From NCBI GenBank assembly GCA_035263125.1, contig DATFRP010000219.1, forward strand, positions 6,871 to 70,870: a stretch of DNA of 64,000 nt, written 5' to 3'. The notes below the pieces were generated by a model. It did no database searches, was not told the DNA's origin, and saw only the letters and a list, made by a program, of their open reading frames with translations. The translations under genes were made by a program, and so were the position numbers. Positions 7,763-16,392 of the stretch are shown piece after piece; the first letter of the stretch is position 1, and every line of letters starts with the position of its first letter. This DNA comes from Gp6-AA40 sp035263125 (lineage in GTDB: Bacteria; Acidobacteriota; Vicinamibacteria; Vicinamibacterales; UBA2999).

Positions 7763-8398
7763 TTACTGTTTCGTTGTTTCGAGTGGAACGTTCTCGAAGA
7801 AGTCGACAACGCCGGTCTCGAGTGAATATTCGGCGCCGACGATCATCAGGCCATCCTGGCGAATCAGTTGTTCGAGCAGCGCCGATCCGTGACGCAGGTG
7901 ATCGACCGATGCGCGTACGTTCGCGCGTACGGCTTCGCTGACCAGGGCGTCGTCGGCGCCCGCAGGTCTGGTCGCGAACAGCGGTTCGACCGACGGTCGA
8001 ACGCGATCGACGATCGAGCGCAGGTTCCACGATTGAGTCGTCGCCTGTCCCTGAAGTTCTTCCAGCGTGGCGATGATCGCGCCGCACTGCGAATGCCCCA
8101 TGACGACCACGAGCCGCGTGGCGTAGCGCGACGCGGCAAACTCGACGCTCCCCACCTGGGACGGAGCCACGATATTGCCAGCCACGCGGATGACGAACAG
8201 ATCGCCGAAACCCTGATCGAAGACCAATTCGGCCGGGACGCGTGAATCGGAGCAACCGAGAATGATCGCAAACGGCTCCTGCCGCTCCACCAGCGAGCTG
8301 CGGTGCGCGGCCGACGACAGAGCGGTCGTCGAGTGGCCGGCCACGAATCGGCGGTTGCCTTCGTACAGGCGAGCGAGTGCCTCGAGAGCGCTCAGCAT
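7763..8398 (-). CDS. Beta-class carbonic anhydrase
   Basis: 211 residues. Catalyses reversible hydration of CO2 to bicarbonate. The zinc site is complete: Cys49 with the Asp51-Arg53 dyad in CSDSRVPAE, and His102 and Cys105 in GHSQCGA. Length and spacing fit the bacterial beta class. No signal peptide, so cytoplasmic. Its ATG overlaps the stop of the upstream metallo-beta-lactamase-like gene by one base (TGATG), which indicates translational coupling of the two genes. Confidence 0.92.
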   Translation of the reverse strand: MLSALEALARLYEGNRRFVAGHSTTALSSAAHRSSLVERQEPFAIILGCSDSRVPAELVFDQGFGDLFVIRVAGNIVAPSQVGSVEFAASRYATRLVVVMGHSQCGAIIATLEELQGQATTQSWNLRSIVDRVRPSVEPLFATRPAGADDALVSEAVRANVRASVDHLRHGSALLEQLIRQDGLMIVGAEYSLETGVVDFFENVPLETTKQ

Positions 8399-9300
8399 CA
8401 GTTCTTTGCCGCCTTCTGCATCTGGACCTGCGCGCGAAACATCGCCTCCTGGATGTCGGCCTCATGCCAACAGTTGGCCGCGTCGACGAATGGGTTGGGC
8501 GACCCTGGCTTCAGCCTCGCGTACTTGGCTGCCATGTCGTACTGAGCGGGATGATCGCCGAGCGGGACGTCGCACGGCAGCGTGCGAACGAGCTTGAAGG
8601 TCCGCTCGAACTCGCTCTCGATCGCCGGCGTGACGGTTCCTGGCGAGCGATAGCTGCACGCGAACACGACATTGTACGAACGTCCGCCCTCCTGGACCCT
8701 GGTGGTCCACGTCGTGCAGCCCCGCGTATGACCGGCGGTGAGATGTGCGACGAGTGTCGTGCCGCCCAGCGTCACTTCTTCGCCGTCGCGAAGCATCCGA
8801 TCGATTGGATGCGCTTTTCCGCCTGGCGTGATCGCCTGCAGTGCCGGCACATCCTCGCGCATCGCCATGACCTCTGCACCGGTCAGCTGCTTGACGAGCG
8901 CATCCCCTTCCTGATGATCGCCATGCGCGTGCGTCCCCAGCAGGATACGGACGTCCGGGAACTTGAACCCCAGTTGCGTCACCGACTTCTCGATCGTGCG
9001 TACGTTCCGTTCGTACGTGCTGTTGATCAAAATGTGACCGGCGGGGGTGGCAATGAGAAACGAGCTGAGCGTCCGCGTGCCCACGTAGTACACGTTGCCG
9101 ATCACTTTGTGCGGAGGAAACGCGGTGGTCTGATCCTCCTCTGTCCCCATGTTGCGAGCCAGAATCGATCGCGGCGTATACGTCTGTCCGCGAACCGTGA
9201 CCGCTGGTTGATCGGGTGTGTTCTGGCCATGCGTGGTCGGGCCGAGGCAGAGAACGCCGAGCAGCGCAAGTGGCAGACGCGATACGGAACCCGCTTTCAC
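8398..9300 (-). CDS. Subclass B3-type metallo-beta-lactamase-fold hydrolase
   Basis: 300 residues with a probable signal peptide (residues 1-25), so periplasmic. All zinc ligands of a B3 enzyme are present: H124-x-H126-x-D128-H129 (THAHGDHQ), His191 (TAGHTRGCTTW) and His250 (LGDHPAQYDM). GHTxGCTTW is characteristic of subclass B3 rather than of general MBL hydrolases. It may hydrolyse beta-lactams, but many environmental B3 homologs have weak or other activity. It is translationally coupled to the carbonic anhydrase downstream. Confidence 0.85.
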   Translation of the reverse strand: MKAGSVSRLPLALLGVLCLGPTTHGQNTPDQPAVTVRGQTYTPRSILARNMGTEEDQTTAFPPHKVIGNVYYVGTRTLSSFLIATPAGHILINSTYERNVRTIEKSVTQLGFKFPDVRILLGTHAHGDHQEGDALVKQLTGAEVMAMREDVPALQAITPGGKAHPIDRMLRDGEEVTLGGTTLVAHLTAGHTRGCTTWTTRVQEGGRSYNVVFACSYRSPGTVTPAIESEFERTFKLVRTLPCDVPLGDHPAQYDMAAKYARLKPGSPNPFVDAANCWHEADIQEAMFRAQVQMQKAAKN

Positions 9301-9321
9301 AAGGTCATCAGGATACTTCGT

Positions 9322-10044
9322 TCACTTCGGTGTGGCGAGGAAGACGTCCCGGCCCCATTGATCGAGCGAGCTCTCGACCGAGAGGCCCACGTCATTGAAC
9401 CACGCCATCCAGCGTGCGCGAGCAAACAACCCTTCGACATGTCGATCGTGAACGACTCGGACGGCCCCTGCCGCGTCCCTGAGCAGAAACGCGTAGTGGA
9501 CCACGTAGGTGTCGTCGTCGGGGTTGGGATCCCAGCACCACTCCAGATACCGGAGTCCGCGTCCGTCGGGCGCATCTTGTCCACCGTCATCGGTGCCTGG
9601 CGTGAACGTTTCGCGGACGAAGTCCGGGAGGACCACCACGGTCCCACCTGGCCGGCAATGAAGGGCCGCCGTCTCGAGAGTGGCGCGAACAGAGTCGGCA
9701 TCAGTCGCATACATGATCGCGTCGTGCACGAGGACGACATCGAACTTGCGAGACAGACGCAGGGCGCGCATATCGCCGACGAGATGTTCGCACTCGGGAT
9801 TGATGGCGCGGCTCACAGCCAGCATCGACGGCGAGCAATCAGTCAACGTCAGCGTGAAATGTTGCTTCAGGTGCGAGGCAAGGCTGCCGCCTCCAGAGCC
9901 GAGTTCGAGCAACGCGCCGCCGCTGACGCGCGGCCTCAGACGACGCTTCAGATCGTCCGCTTCCTCGACGTAGTGCTCGGGAGGCGAAAACAGCGGCCAC
10001 CATTCTGCGAGTTCGTCGTAGAGGATTGGACCAGGTTGTTCCAC
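9322..10044 (-). CDS. Class I SAM-dependent methyltransferase
   Basis: 240 residues. Motif I is LLELGSGGGSLASHL, followed by the acidic strand LTLTDCSPSMLAVSR, then HLVGDMRAL and FDVVLVHDAIMY (motifs II/III) and a post-motif GGTVVVLPDF. This is the typical Rossmann-like methyltransferase layout. The N-terminal YDELAEWWPLFSPPEHY resembles small-molecule methyltransferases. Substrate unknown. The start lies 21 bases upstream of a small palindromic repeat. Confidence 0.85.
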   Translation of the reverse strand: MEQPGPILYDELAEWWPLFSPPEHYVEEADDLKRRLRPRVSGGALLELGSGGGSLASHLKQHFTLTLTDCSPSMLAVSRAINPECEHLVGDMRALRLSRKFDVVLVHDAIMYATDADSVRATLETAALHCRPGGTVVVLPDFVRETFTPGTDDGGQDAPDGRGLRYLEWCWDPNPDDDTYVVHYAFLLRDAAGAVRVVHDRHVEGLFARARWMAWFNDVGLSVESSLDQWGRDVFLATPK

Positions 10045-10067
10045 CGGATTGATTGTCTGACTATGCA

Positions 10068-10087
10068 GGTCCGGCTGAAGCCGGACC
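10068..10087. repeat. REP-like palindrome
   Basis: Perfect palindromic core GGTCCGGCTGAAGCCGGACC between two minus-strand genes. Same family as the copies at 41907, 43887, 49682, 55653 and 61400, though the ACTACG extension seen there is absent. Confidence 0.7.
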
Positions 10088-10096
10088 TCAGGTACT

Positions 10097-10852
10097 CTAG
10101 TTACTCTGCTTCGAGATCTCGGCCAGACGCGACGCGAGCGTTCCAGGGCCGTGACATGTCTGGCACGCTACGCTGGACTGCGCGCGCGAGGCGGGGTCGT
10201 CCTTCCACTGCTGTGCGCGTTTTGCGTATGGCGTATCGGGCAGCAGCGTGAGGATCCGATCGAGCTGCGGCCCAAGCTCGGTGGCGCGGCCGGTTCGCTC
10301 CATGGTTTGCGCGAGGCCTGAGAGCACTTCACCCTTGTGATGCAGCGGCAGCTTCTCGATCGCCGCGCTCTGCAGCTTCCACAACTGCTGATACGCGCCA
10401 TACGCCTGCTCCCATCGTGCTGCCCGTTCCGCGGCCGGGAGTCGATCGGTCAACATCACGATCGAACCGCCGGTAATGGCGAGCACGGGGATTTCATTCG
10501 GCCCCAGGCGTTTGGCTTCAGCGAACAGGTCGAGCGCACGCTGATACTGCTTCTGGAATTCGTCGGCCCGTTTGCCTTCGTTCGCGAAAACAGCCCGCGT
10601 CAACGCGGCGCTCCCCTGCCACGCGATCAAGCTGGCACGTTCGCCTGGCCGGCTGGCGAGCAGCAGGTCGATGTTCTTTTCCGCACGCGAGAGCCGCGCG
10701 AGATCCTTCTGCAGGAAGCCAGCGAAGACGTCCTCCCTGAGCAGCGTGCTCACGGGCAGGCGCGTCTCCGCGAGTGGAGGCTCTGGTGACTGCGCCACGA
10801 GCGCCGCCGAGAGCACGACCAGCGCGCTGAAAGTAAGGAGAGGCATTCTCAT
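10097..10852 (-). CDS. Exported helical-repeat protein with a C-terminal heme-binding CxxCH
   Basis: About 251 residues. Signal peptide MRMPLLTFSALVVLSAALVAQ. The middle is alpha-helical with tetratricopeptide-like character (WEQAYGAYQQLWKLQSAAIEKL, GEVLSGLAQTMERTGRATELGPQLDRIL). The C-terminus has one heme c motif (ACQTCHGPGTLASRL). It is probably a periplasmic c-type cytochrome-like or scaffold protein. The ATG at 10852 begins the signal peptide; another ATG lies two codons downstream. I do not recognise a named family. Confidence 0.7.
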   Translation of the reverse strand: MRMPLLTFSALVVLSAALVAQSPEPPLAETRLPVSTLLREDVFAGFLQKDLARLSRAEKNIDLLLASRPGERASLIAWQGSAALTRAVFANEGKRADEFQKQYQRALDLFAEAKRLGPNEIPVLAITGGSIVMLTDRLPAAERAARWEQAYGAYQQLWKLQSAAIEKLPLHHKGEVLSGLAQTMERTGRATELGPQLDRILTLLPDTPYAKRAQQWKDDPASRAQSSVACQTCHGPGTLASRLAEISKQSN

Positions 10853-10899
10853 ACCGGGAACGTACACCGTGGACAGTGGCCAGACAACCGGGAGGATCC

Positions 10900-11358
10900 C
10901 TAAGGGTCGAGTTCGACGATCTCATGCGTGAGCCGAGCGCCGACTACGGTCATTCTCGCCAGCGCCACTGGCAGCTTGAATCGACGCGGCCCTGCACTCC
11001 CTGGATTCAGAAACAGCACACCATTCCGCATCTCGGCGTGCGGACGATGGGTGTGTCCGGAGATCACAGCGGCAAAGTGCGCGGCTTCCGGATCGAGGTC
11101 GAGGTCGGCAAGGTTGTGAAGCATGAAGAGATGCAGCGCACCGACGTCGACCACCTCTGTCATCGGCAGCGTCTTCGCCCATTCACTCGTATCAACGTTC
11201 CCGCGAACGGCAATGGTGGGTGCGATTGTGCGCAGCTCCTCGAGCACGTTCGGATCGCCGACGTCGCCAGCATGAAGAATGAGCGTCGATCCCCTCAGGG
11301 CCTCGACGGCCTGCGGTCGCAGCAGGCCGTGCGTGTCGGAGATCACGCCGACGATCAT
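10900..11358 (-). CDS. YfcE/MJ0936-type metallophosphoesterase
   Basis: 152 residues. The dimetal phosphoesterase motifs occur in order: ISDTHG at the N-terminus, HAGDVGD, VRGNVD and GHTHRPH, with LNPGS near the end. The length matches the small YfcE/MJ0936 phosphodiesterases, which act on phosphodiester substrates with Mn or similar metals. Cytoplasmic. The physiological substrate is unknown. Confidence 0.88.
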   Translation of the reverse strand: MIVGVISDTHGLLRPQAVEALRGSTLILHAGDVGDPNVLEELRTIAPTIAVRGNVDTSEWAKTLPMTEVVDVGALHLFMLHNLADLDLDPEAAHFAAVISGHTHRPHAEMRNGVLFLNPGSAGPRRFKLPVALARMTVVGARLTHEIVELDP

Positions 11359-11395
11359 TTCGCCGCCGGAGCCAGGCGAAACGCGGCCATCTCGC

Positions 11396-11953
11396 TCATT
11401 TGTTCGGGCCGCCGGCGTTCACGCTCCGCACGAAACACAGCGCTTCCTGCTGAGTTCCTGGCTCCAGATTCGGAAATTCCACGAACTCCACCCACGTGTG
11501 GTCGCGCACGAAGCCGCATTTCTCGAGCACGCGCTGCGAGGGCCGGTGTTCGGGATGGCAGAGCGCCCTTAGTCGCGAGATGCCGAGGCCGGGAGCGAGG
11601 TCGACCAAGGCGGCCAGGACCTCGGTGGCGTATCCCCGCCCCCACGCATCCCTGGCGAGCACATACCCGGTCATCGCGTCGCGCTGAGTCTGAAACCCGA
11701 AGCCCGTGCCCCCGAGCAGCTCGCCGCCGTCGCGCGAGAAGATCAGATATGGTCCCGCCGGCCAGCGTTTCCATTCCTGCGTACTGAATTGAACGAAGCC
11801 TTCGGCCTGTTCGACTGAATGGTGACGCGGCCAGCCGAGGTACCGCGTTACGTCAGGATCGCCTGCGTAGCGCTCGAAGATCGCTGTCGCATCGTTCGAG
11901 TGCGGTGGTCGCAGGATCAACCGCGCCGTCTCGATGCGAAGAGGTGCCTTCAT
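11396..11953 (-). CDS. RimJ/RimL-type GNAT N-acetyltransferase
   Basis: 185 residues. ETARLILRPPHSNDATAIFERY at the N-terminus, GGTGFGFQ, TGYVLARDAWGRGYATEVLAALV (acetyl-CoA binding) and HPEHRPSQRVLEKCGFVRD are standard for the RimJ/RimL group, which acetylates protein N-termini or small molecules. No signal peptide. It lies upstream of, and in line with, the phosphoesterase gene (37-base gap), so a shared transcript is likely. Confidence 0.85.
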   Translation of the reverse strand: MKAPLRIETARLILRPPHSNDATAIFERYAGDPDVTRYLGWPRHHSVEQAEGFVQFSTQEWKRWPAGPYLIFSRDGGELLGGTGFGFQTQRDAMTGYVLARDAWGRGYATEVLAALVDLAPGLGISRLRALCHPEHRPSQRVLEKCGFVRDHTWVEFVEFPNLEPGTQQEALCFVRSVNAGGPNK

Positions 11954-12015
11954 CAGCCGTCATCCTTTCGGCGGCATGCGCCCCGCTGAACACGCGGAGA
12001 TGTCTGTGAGATCGC

Positions 12016-12528
12016 TTACTTGATGAGACCCTCGGCGCGCAGGCGCTGCTCGACCTTCGACGCAATTCCTGGCATGTTTGCCATCGCCCACGCATTGCCC
12101 GCGGCAGCGCTCTCCTGCGCGAGCGTCGGCATCACGGCAATCGCCTTTCGTCCGGCCGGGGAGTTGTAGAACTCCAGCAGGGCCGTCACTTCTTCGTGAG
12201 TGAAATGTTTGGCGTACAGATCCACGATGGCAGCCAGTATCCCATTGGGCCCGCTGAAGGCGCGCTCGAACTCGGCGCTCAACACCTCTTTCACGATCGC
12301 GACTGCGCGGTCAGGCACATCTGGCTGTGCCTTGCGCATCGCGTCGATCATGTTGTTCGACGCGATGGTCGCGATCTGGGCCCCGAGAGCGGCGGCCTTG
12401 GTCACTTCGAGCAGTCGTTCGATGTCGGCGCGAAATCGGGGGTCGACACTCTGCGCACTGGCCGATCCTGAAAGGGCCACCAACACGACGGCAACAAGAA
12501 CACCAATCATCGCTGAGCGTTTCGGCAT
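12016..12528 (-). CDS. DUF2059 secreted protein
   Basis: 170 residues. Signal peptide (MPKRSAMIGVLVAVVLVALSGSASAQ) and an all-helical DUF2059 domain: IERLLEVTKA, YAKHFTHEEVTALLEFYNSPAGRKAIAVMPTLAQE. The 'HFTHEEVxxLLEFYxSPxGRK' block is the family signature. Probably periplasmic; its function is not known. It lies 18 bases after the secreted-protein gene at 12547 and is probably co-transcribed. Confidence 0.85.
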   Translation of the reverse strand: MPKRSAMIGVLVAVVLVALSGSASAQSVDPRFRADIERLLEVTKAAALGAQIATIASNNMIDAMRKAQPDVPDRAVAIVKEVLSAEFERAFSGPNGILAAIVDLYAKHFTHEEVTALLEFYNSPAGRKAIAVMPTLAQESAAAGNAWAMANMPGIASKVEQRLRAEGLIK

Positions 12529-12546
12529 CTCGTCTCAGTCCTCCAC

Positions 12547-13608
12547 CTACTTCGTATCGGACGCATGCCCGGCTTTCTTTTCGGCCGCCCTCTCGGCGCT
12601 GAGGATGTTGCGCATCGCGTAGTTGCCTTCGTGACACGCGTACTCGAAGAACTGATATTCGGGATGCCGCGCCAACGGCAGCGCCACCTTCCACGGCCGT
12701 GTCCACGTTGCAGGATCGTCAACCGTCGCTTCGTACTGCAGCGTGTTCGCGTCGACGCGCGTGAGCCGCTCGGTCAGCGTGAGATCGGGGCTCGTCAGGA
12801 GCGTGTTGCCGTTGCGTGTGAGGCCGACCTTGCCGTTGAAGTTGGTCGTCTCGATCACGAGCGTCTCGCCTTCCCAGTGGCCGCGTGAGTCGCCCATGTA
12901 ACTGCGAATCTTCGAGCTGACGTGCGGACGGCCATCGACCGGGATGATGCGCGTCTCGTGAATCATCTCGTTGCGGATCACGACGGCGCCAGGGATCTGG
13001 ATGATCTCGGTGCCCATGTTGTACGCCGTCGGCATCATCGACGACAGCGTGCCACGCGTGATGCAACGATCGTACGGACCAAGATCCTCGAACGTCTCGA
13101 ACGGGTGCGGGACGACCGCCTCGGGAAAATCGTAGTAATAGGTGCTGCGCGCAAGCGCGATGCGTTTCCTGCCTTCATCGGTCATCGGCGGAAAGCGTCC
13201 GTTCGGCGGATCGACGACGAGCGACGCCTGACGCTGCGGCTCGCCGCGCTCACCAGCACTCCAGTGAGAGGGACCGCCGATGCCGGTCCGGGTGCCTTGC
13301 GCCACAAACTGCTCGCTGTCGGCGCGCACCTGACGTTCGCGAGCCGATTGCCGTTCGGCGAACTCCTTGTCGTTCAGTGTCGCCCGCGTGCCGAACGACT
13401 CCGGCCGCTCGTACGGCGTGCCCTGCATGTCGTTTGCCGGCCACAGCCCCTGAATGTCTGGATCACCCCACGGCGTCCGTGGCATCGCCCACGACTTCGC
13501 GGTCGTGGCGTTCGATGAGGAACCGGCGGACGCTTGCGCCGCAGCCGTGTTCGGCCAGGTGAGCGCGACACCGACGAGGACGATCATCGCTTTCAAGATG
13601 GCCTTCAT
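12547..13608 (-). CDS. Secreted paralog-family protein
   Basis: 353 residues. Signal peptide MKAILKAMIVLVGVALTWPNTAAA. The conserved domain includes PDIQGLWPANDMQGTPYERP, PYDRCITRG, HETRIIPVDGRPH, MGDSRGHWEGETLVIETTNFNGK, LTERLTRVDANTLQYEATVDDPATWTRPW and FEYACHEGNYAMRNIL. It is a longer relative of the proteins at 2134, 4037 and 5670. AGGAGG sits 8 bases before the ATG at 13608, which fixes this start against the longer frame. Function unknown. Confidence 0.82.
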   Translation of the reverse strand: MKAILKAMIVLVGVALTWPNTAAAQASAGSSSNATTAKSWAMPRTPWGDPDIQGLWPANDMQGTPYERPESFGTRATLNDKEFAERQSARERQVRADSEQFVAQGTRTGIGGPSHWSAGERGEPQRQASLVVDPPNGRFPPMTDEGRKRIALARSTYYYDFPEAVVPHPFETFEDLGPYDRCITRGTLSSMMPTAYNMGTEIIQIPGAVVIRNEMIHETRIIPVDGRPHVSSKIRSYMGDSRGHWEGETLVIETTNFNGKVGLTRNGNTLLTSPDLTLTERLTRVDANTLQYEATVDDPATWTRPWKVALPLARHPEYQFFEYACHEGNYAMRNILSAERAAEKKAGHASDTK

Positions 13609-13708
13609 GGCGCGATCCTCCTGGAGACAGGGCCCTGAAGCTCGCATTTTACGCCCGTCCGGCCCGCACCACCGCGGAGGTGGACCGAACATTCCATGTC
13701 TCACTCTC

Positions 13709-14158
13709 CTATGCAGACGCGATCAGATAGAACACGTCAGTGCGAATCAGGGACGAGTCGTTATTCCATTCGGGCAGCCAATGGCCGTAGATCTCCCATT
13801 TGGGTCCGGCGAGGCGATGATTCGTGGCCGTGGACCAATCGTGGACGGCTGCGTGCGCCACTCCGAGCGTGTGGTATGGACCCAGATGCGTGATCGACGC
13901 GACAGATCCACCAGGCGTTCCCGAGCGAACGACCTCGCCGTGCTCGGCAAACGGTCCTTCCACTTCGACGCCGACCTCGAGTCGAATCGTCCCGTCCCAA
14001 TAGATCGCGACGTGACGGCCCGCTTTCACCTGCTGCGCGCGCATCGCATTCCACACGACGCCGCACAGCTCTGGAACGAGACGGGAGAGTTCGGCCGCTC
14101 TCGCCTGGCGTCGAATTACCGCGAGCGGAATGCTTTCGAGTTGCTGCAGTTGGACCAT
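13709..14158 (-). CDS. GyrI-like / AraC effector-binding domain protein
   Basis: 149 residues. The start QLQQLESIPLAVIRRQA and the later blocks HVAIYWDGTIRLEVGVEVEGPF, HLGPYHTLGVAHAAVHDW and WEIYGHW match the SOUL/GyrI-like small-molecule-binding fold found in AraC/MerR effector domains. No DNA-binding domain is attached, so it probably binds a small molecule or protein. The ATG at 14158 gives the expected strand-first N-terminus. It follows the AlkD-like gene by 13 bases. Confidence 0.75.
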   Translation of the reverse strand: MVQLQQLESIPLAVIRRQARAAELSRLVPELCGVVWNAMRAQQVKAGRHVAIYWDGTIRLEVGVEVEGPFAEHGEVVRSGTPGGSVASITHLGPYHTLGVAHAAVHDWSTATNHRLAGPKWEIYGHWLPEWNNDSSLIRTDVFYLIASA

Positions 14159-14171
14159 TGCTCCTCGCGTG

Positions 14172-14900
14172 TCAGGGGACAGGTCTCTTCCGTACTTTAC
14201 GTCCTGTCTCCAGCTTTGCACGCACTTCCCGTCTGACGCGGGCGGCGAGGCGTGTGTCTTCCGTGCGAAGAAACGCCCTCACGGATTCAGCATCCCGCTT
14301 CGAGAACTCGCGGAGCGCCCACGACAAGGCTTTCACCACCATGTCGTCACCGTCGCCTACGAGCAGACGACACACCGCGAGGGTGCGCCTCGAGTCGCCT
14401 GCACCGCCTCGAGCCTTTGAATTGAGCGGAACCGTCGCAACGAGCGAGAGTCGGCGACGCCAGCGATCCTTCGAACGTGCCCATCGCATCACGTGGCGAT
14501 CCGATATCCGGCCCTCGCGCCACGCGGGGCCGGCGATGGTGACGCCGAACAAGTCGACCGACCCCCAGTCGGACAGCCCCACCGCCATCTGTTCAACTGT
14601 CGCGGCACGGAGACGACTTCTCGCGCCGTCGTGCCCGTCGAGCAACTCGAATGCCACGACTCGCGCCGCCCAGCTCTTCTCGCTCAACAGGCGCCTCGCG
14701 ATCGCGAGCACGAAGTCGGGCGACTCACCTGCCACAATCTTCGAATATCGTCGTCGTACCGCACGCACGGTCGGCGCGTTGACGAGCGGAAGCTCGTGAA
14801 TCTCCGCAAGCATGGCTGTGGCAACATCCGCTGCTGTCGGAGTGCGGCGAAGCGACCCTCTACGATCGTCCTCGATTCGACGGGATTGGCGCGGGAGCAT
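14172..14900 (-). CDS. AlkD-like DNA alkylation repair protein
   Basis: About 242 residues of HEAT-like helical repeats: AIARRLLSEKSWAARVVAFELLDGH, LSDWGSVDLFGVTIAGPAWREGRIS, RWARSKDRWRRRLSLVATVPL, DMVVKALSWALREFSKRDAESVRAFL. The layout and the W-D-x-x-D pattern (SDWGSVDLFG) fit the AlkC/AlkD glycosylase superfamily, which removes alkylated purines. The start is uncertain; 14900 overlaps the cupin gene by about 40 bases and keeps the first helix. Confidence 0.75.
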   Translation of the reverse strand: MLPRQSRRIEDDRRGSLRRTPTAADVATAMLAEIHELPLVNAPTVRAVRRRYSKIVAGESPDFVLAIARRLLSEKSWAARVVAFELLDGHDGARSRLRAATVEQMAVGLSDWGSVDLFGVTIAGPAWREGRISDRHVMRWARSKDRWRRRLSLVATVPLNSKARGGAGDSRRTLAVCRLLVGDGDDMVVKALSWALREFSKRDAESVRAFLRTEDTRLAARVRREVRAKLETGRKVRKRPVP

Positions 14901-15426
14901 CTGCGTATTTCTTGTACTTCCCCAGGGCCGTTCCGATCGCATAGACGATCGGAATGACGAGCCGCTGCACCAAGGCCGGCCCTTCGAGCAGCGCGAACTC
15001 GGAGCGATAGCGCGTCACGAGGAACGCGGCGTCGAAGAGCCCCGGCCGTCCACCGTTCGCTTTCGTCGACGCAAACAGCTCACCAAGGAAGAATTCGATG
15101 TTGTCAGGCGGACTGCACCAGCCTATCAGTCGCAGTTCGTCGTCTCCGGCGTTCCACCACTTGTGCGGGGTGCCTGCTGGCCAGACGACCTCGGCACCTG
15201 GACCGGCAAACTGTGGCTCGCCACCCAGCACCTGATACCCGACACGTCCACGAATGACGCTCACGACTTCGTCCTGAAGGTAGTGCACGTGCATCGGCGG
15301 GCCGGCGCCGGGTCGAGCGACACCGTCTATTCCAATACGCTCCCCGGTGGGTCCCTGTGTCTTCCCGGTGAATGTGACCTGCTCGCCGCGCCCGTCCTCG
15401 ATTGTGTAGGGGTAGGTTCGGTTCAT
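14860..15426 (-). CDS. Cupin-domain protein
   Basis: 188 residues. A cupin_2 barrel is seen at about residues 35-110: GAGPPMHVHYLQDEVVSVIRGRVGY (motif 1, His-x-His and Glu/Asp) and WPAGTPHKWWNAGDDELRLIG (motif 2, His). The remaining C-terminal 70 residues contain a hydrophobic segment (ALVQRLVIPIVYAIGTALG). The metal ligands are present but the substrate is unknown. The middle of a long co-directional minus-strand run. Confidence 0.8.
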   Translation of the reverse strand: MNRTYPYTIEDGRGEQVTFTGKTQGPTGERIGIDGVARPGAGPPMHVHYLQDEVVSVIRGRVGYQVLGGEPQFAGPGAEVVWPAGTPHKWWNAGDDELRLIGWCSPPDNIEFFLGELFASTKANGGRPGLFDAAFLVTRYRSEFALLEGPALVQRLVIPIVYAIGTALGKYKKYADAPAPIPSNRGRS

Positions 15427-15450
15427 CTGTCCAGTGGTGGCACCAATGCT

Positions 15451-15984
15451 CTACTTCGACACCACGAACGTGCCGAGGGAAAACTGTCCCGACGTTTGAT
15501 CCTGTGGCGCGAAGGCGATGGCCTTCACATCGCTTACGTCGAGTGGGGCACTCGTCTTGGCGTCAGGAGGTTGAAAATAAGGATTCGGGCGAATCGTGTC
15601 GAACGGGATCCGCACCTGCTGCCACCCATCGCCCTTCAACTCGGCCCACGCCGTGTAGGCAACATGATTCCGATCCAGGAACGAGACCGAGAGTCTCATG
15701 GGATGTGCCGGCTTGATCTGGAAAGCAATCGCGCGCCCAGCGGTCCAGTCCTGATGTTCGGCCGCGCAGTTGACGTCACGGCCGGCGGGGTCACCGGTTG
15801 GTCCGGGGTAGTCCACGATCAGCAGCCGCTCGTTCGGCATCGACGGATCCTGGCCGACGCTCAAGCGGACACCTGGCCTGGCGGTACATACGCCATCGAG
15901 TCGATCGCCGTAGGCTCGAATCACGAGTTCCGCTTGTGCAGCGGCGGCCAGTCCCCACGTGAGAAAAACGAGTTCCGCAATCAT
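15451..15984 (-). CDS. Exported beta-sandwich protein (CBM11/CIA30-like), function unknown
   Basis: 177 residues with a weak signal peptide (LVFLTWGLAAAAQA). The rest looks like a galactose-binding jelly roll: GRAIAFQIKPAHPMRLSVSFLDRNHVAYTAWAELKGDGWQQVRIPFDTIRPNPYFQPPDA and KAIAFAPQDQTSGQFSLGTFVV. This pattern resembles CIA30/CBM11 domains, which bind carbohydrates or act as assembly factors. The family call is by pattern only. It lies 10 bases after the cupin at 15995. Confidence 0.6.
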   Translation of the reverse strand: MIAELVFLTWGLAAAAQAELVIRAYGDRLDGVCTARPGVRLSVGQDPSMPNERLLIVDYPGPTGDPAGRDVNCAAEHQDWTAGRAIAFQIKPAHPMRLSVSFLDRNHVAYTAWAELKGDGWQQVRIPFDTIRPNPYFQPPDAKTSAPLDVSDVKAIAFAPQDQTSGQFSLGTFVVSK

Positions 15985-15994
15985 GTTCGAGAGC

Positions 15995-16336
15995 TCAGCT
16001 CACTGCCGTTCCAGGAGTTCGAGGCTCTGCGACCTCTTCCACCATGATCAGTCGCGTGCCTGGCGTGATGACGTGGCCCCTGTGCGCGCCCGCGGGTCCG
16101 GGCGGAATGAACAGGCCGTCGCCTTCGGCAAAGGAGAGCACCGTTCCCTTGAAGTCGATCTGCAACCCTCCCGCAAGCACGAAGCCGATGTGCCCCTGCT
16201 CGCACCAATGCGGATCGCCGTCGCTCGTGTTGAACTCCACGAGCCGAATCAGACGTGCTCCCTCGCAGTACACTTTCTGGCGCACGCCCGGCCGGACGTC
16301 CTGCCAGGACATGGCGTTGAAATCAACTTTGAACAT
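15995..16336 (-). CDS. Small cupin-domain protein
   Basis: 113 residues from the ATG at 16336. A single cupin barrel: RLVEFNTSDGDPHWCEQGHIGFVLAGGLQIDF (motif 1) and EGDGLFIPPGPAGAHRGHVI (motif 2). Ligand candidates are His and Glu in HWCEQGH and His in AHRGH. An in-frame ATG at 16387 would add 17 non-conserved residues. Substrate unknown. Placed between two short exported-protein genes. Confidence 0.75.
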   Translation of the reverse strand: MFKVDFNAMSWQDVRPGVRQKVYCEGARLIRLVEFNTSDGDPHWCEQGHIGFVLAGGLQIDFKGTVLSFAEGDGLFIPPGPAGAHRGHVITPGTRLIMVEEVAEPRTPGTAVS

Positions 16337-16392
16337 GCTCAACGGGATTCTCCCACCTGTCTGCGACTCGGGAATCAACTTCAACATCGGAG

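Noticed and set aside
8377..10251. A 624-codon plus-strand open frame
   Set aside because: It is antisense to the B3-type hydrolase and the methyltransferase genes, both of which have clear family motifs; the frame has Arg/Ala-rich, non-conserved content and is a GC-rich shadow.
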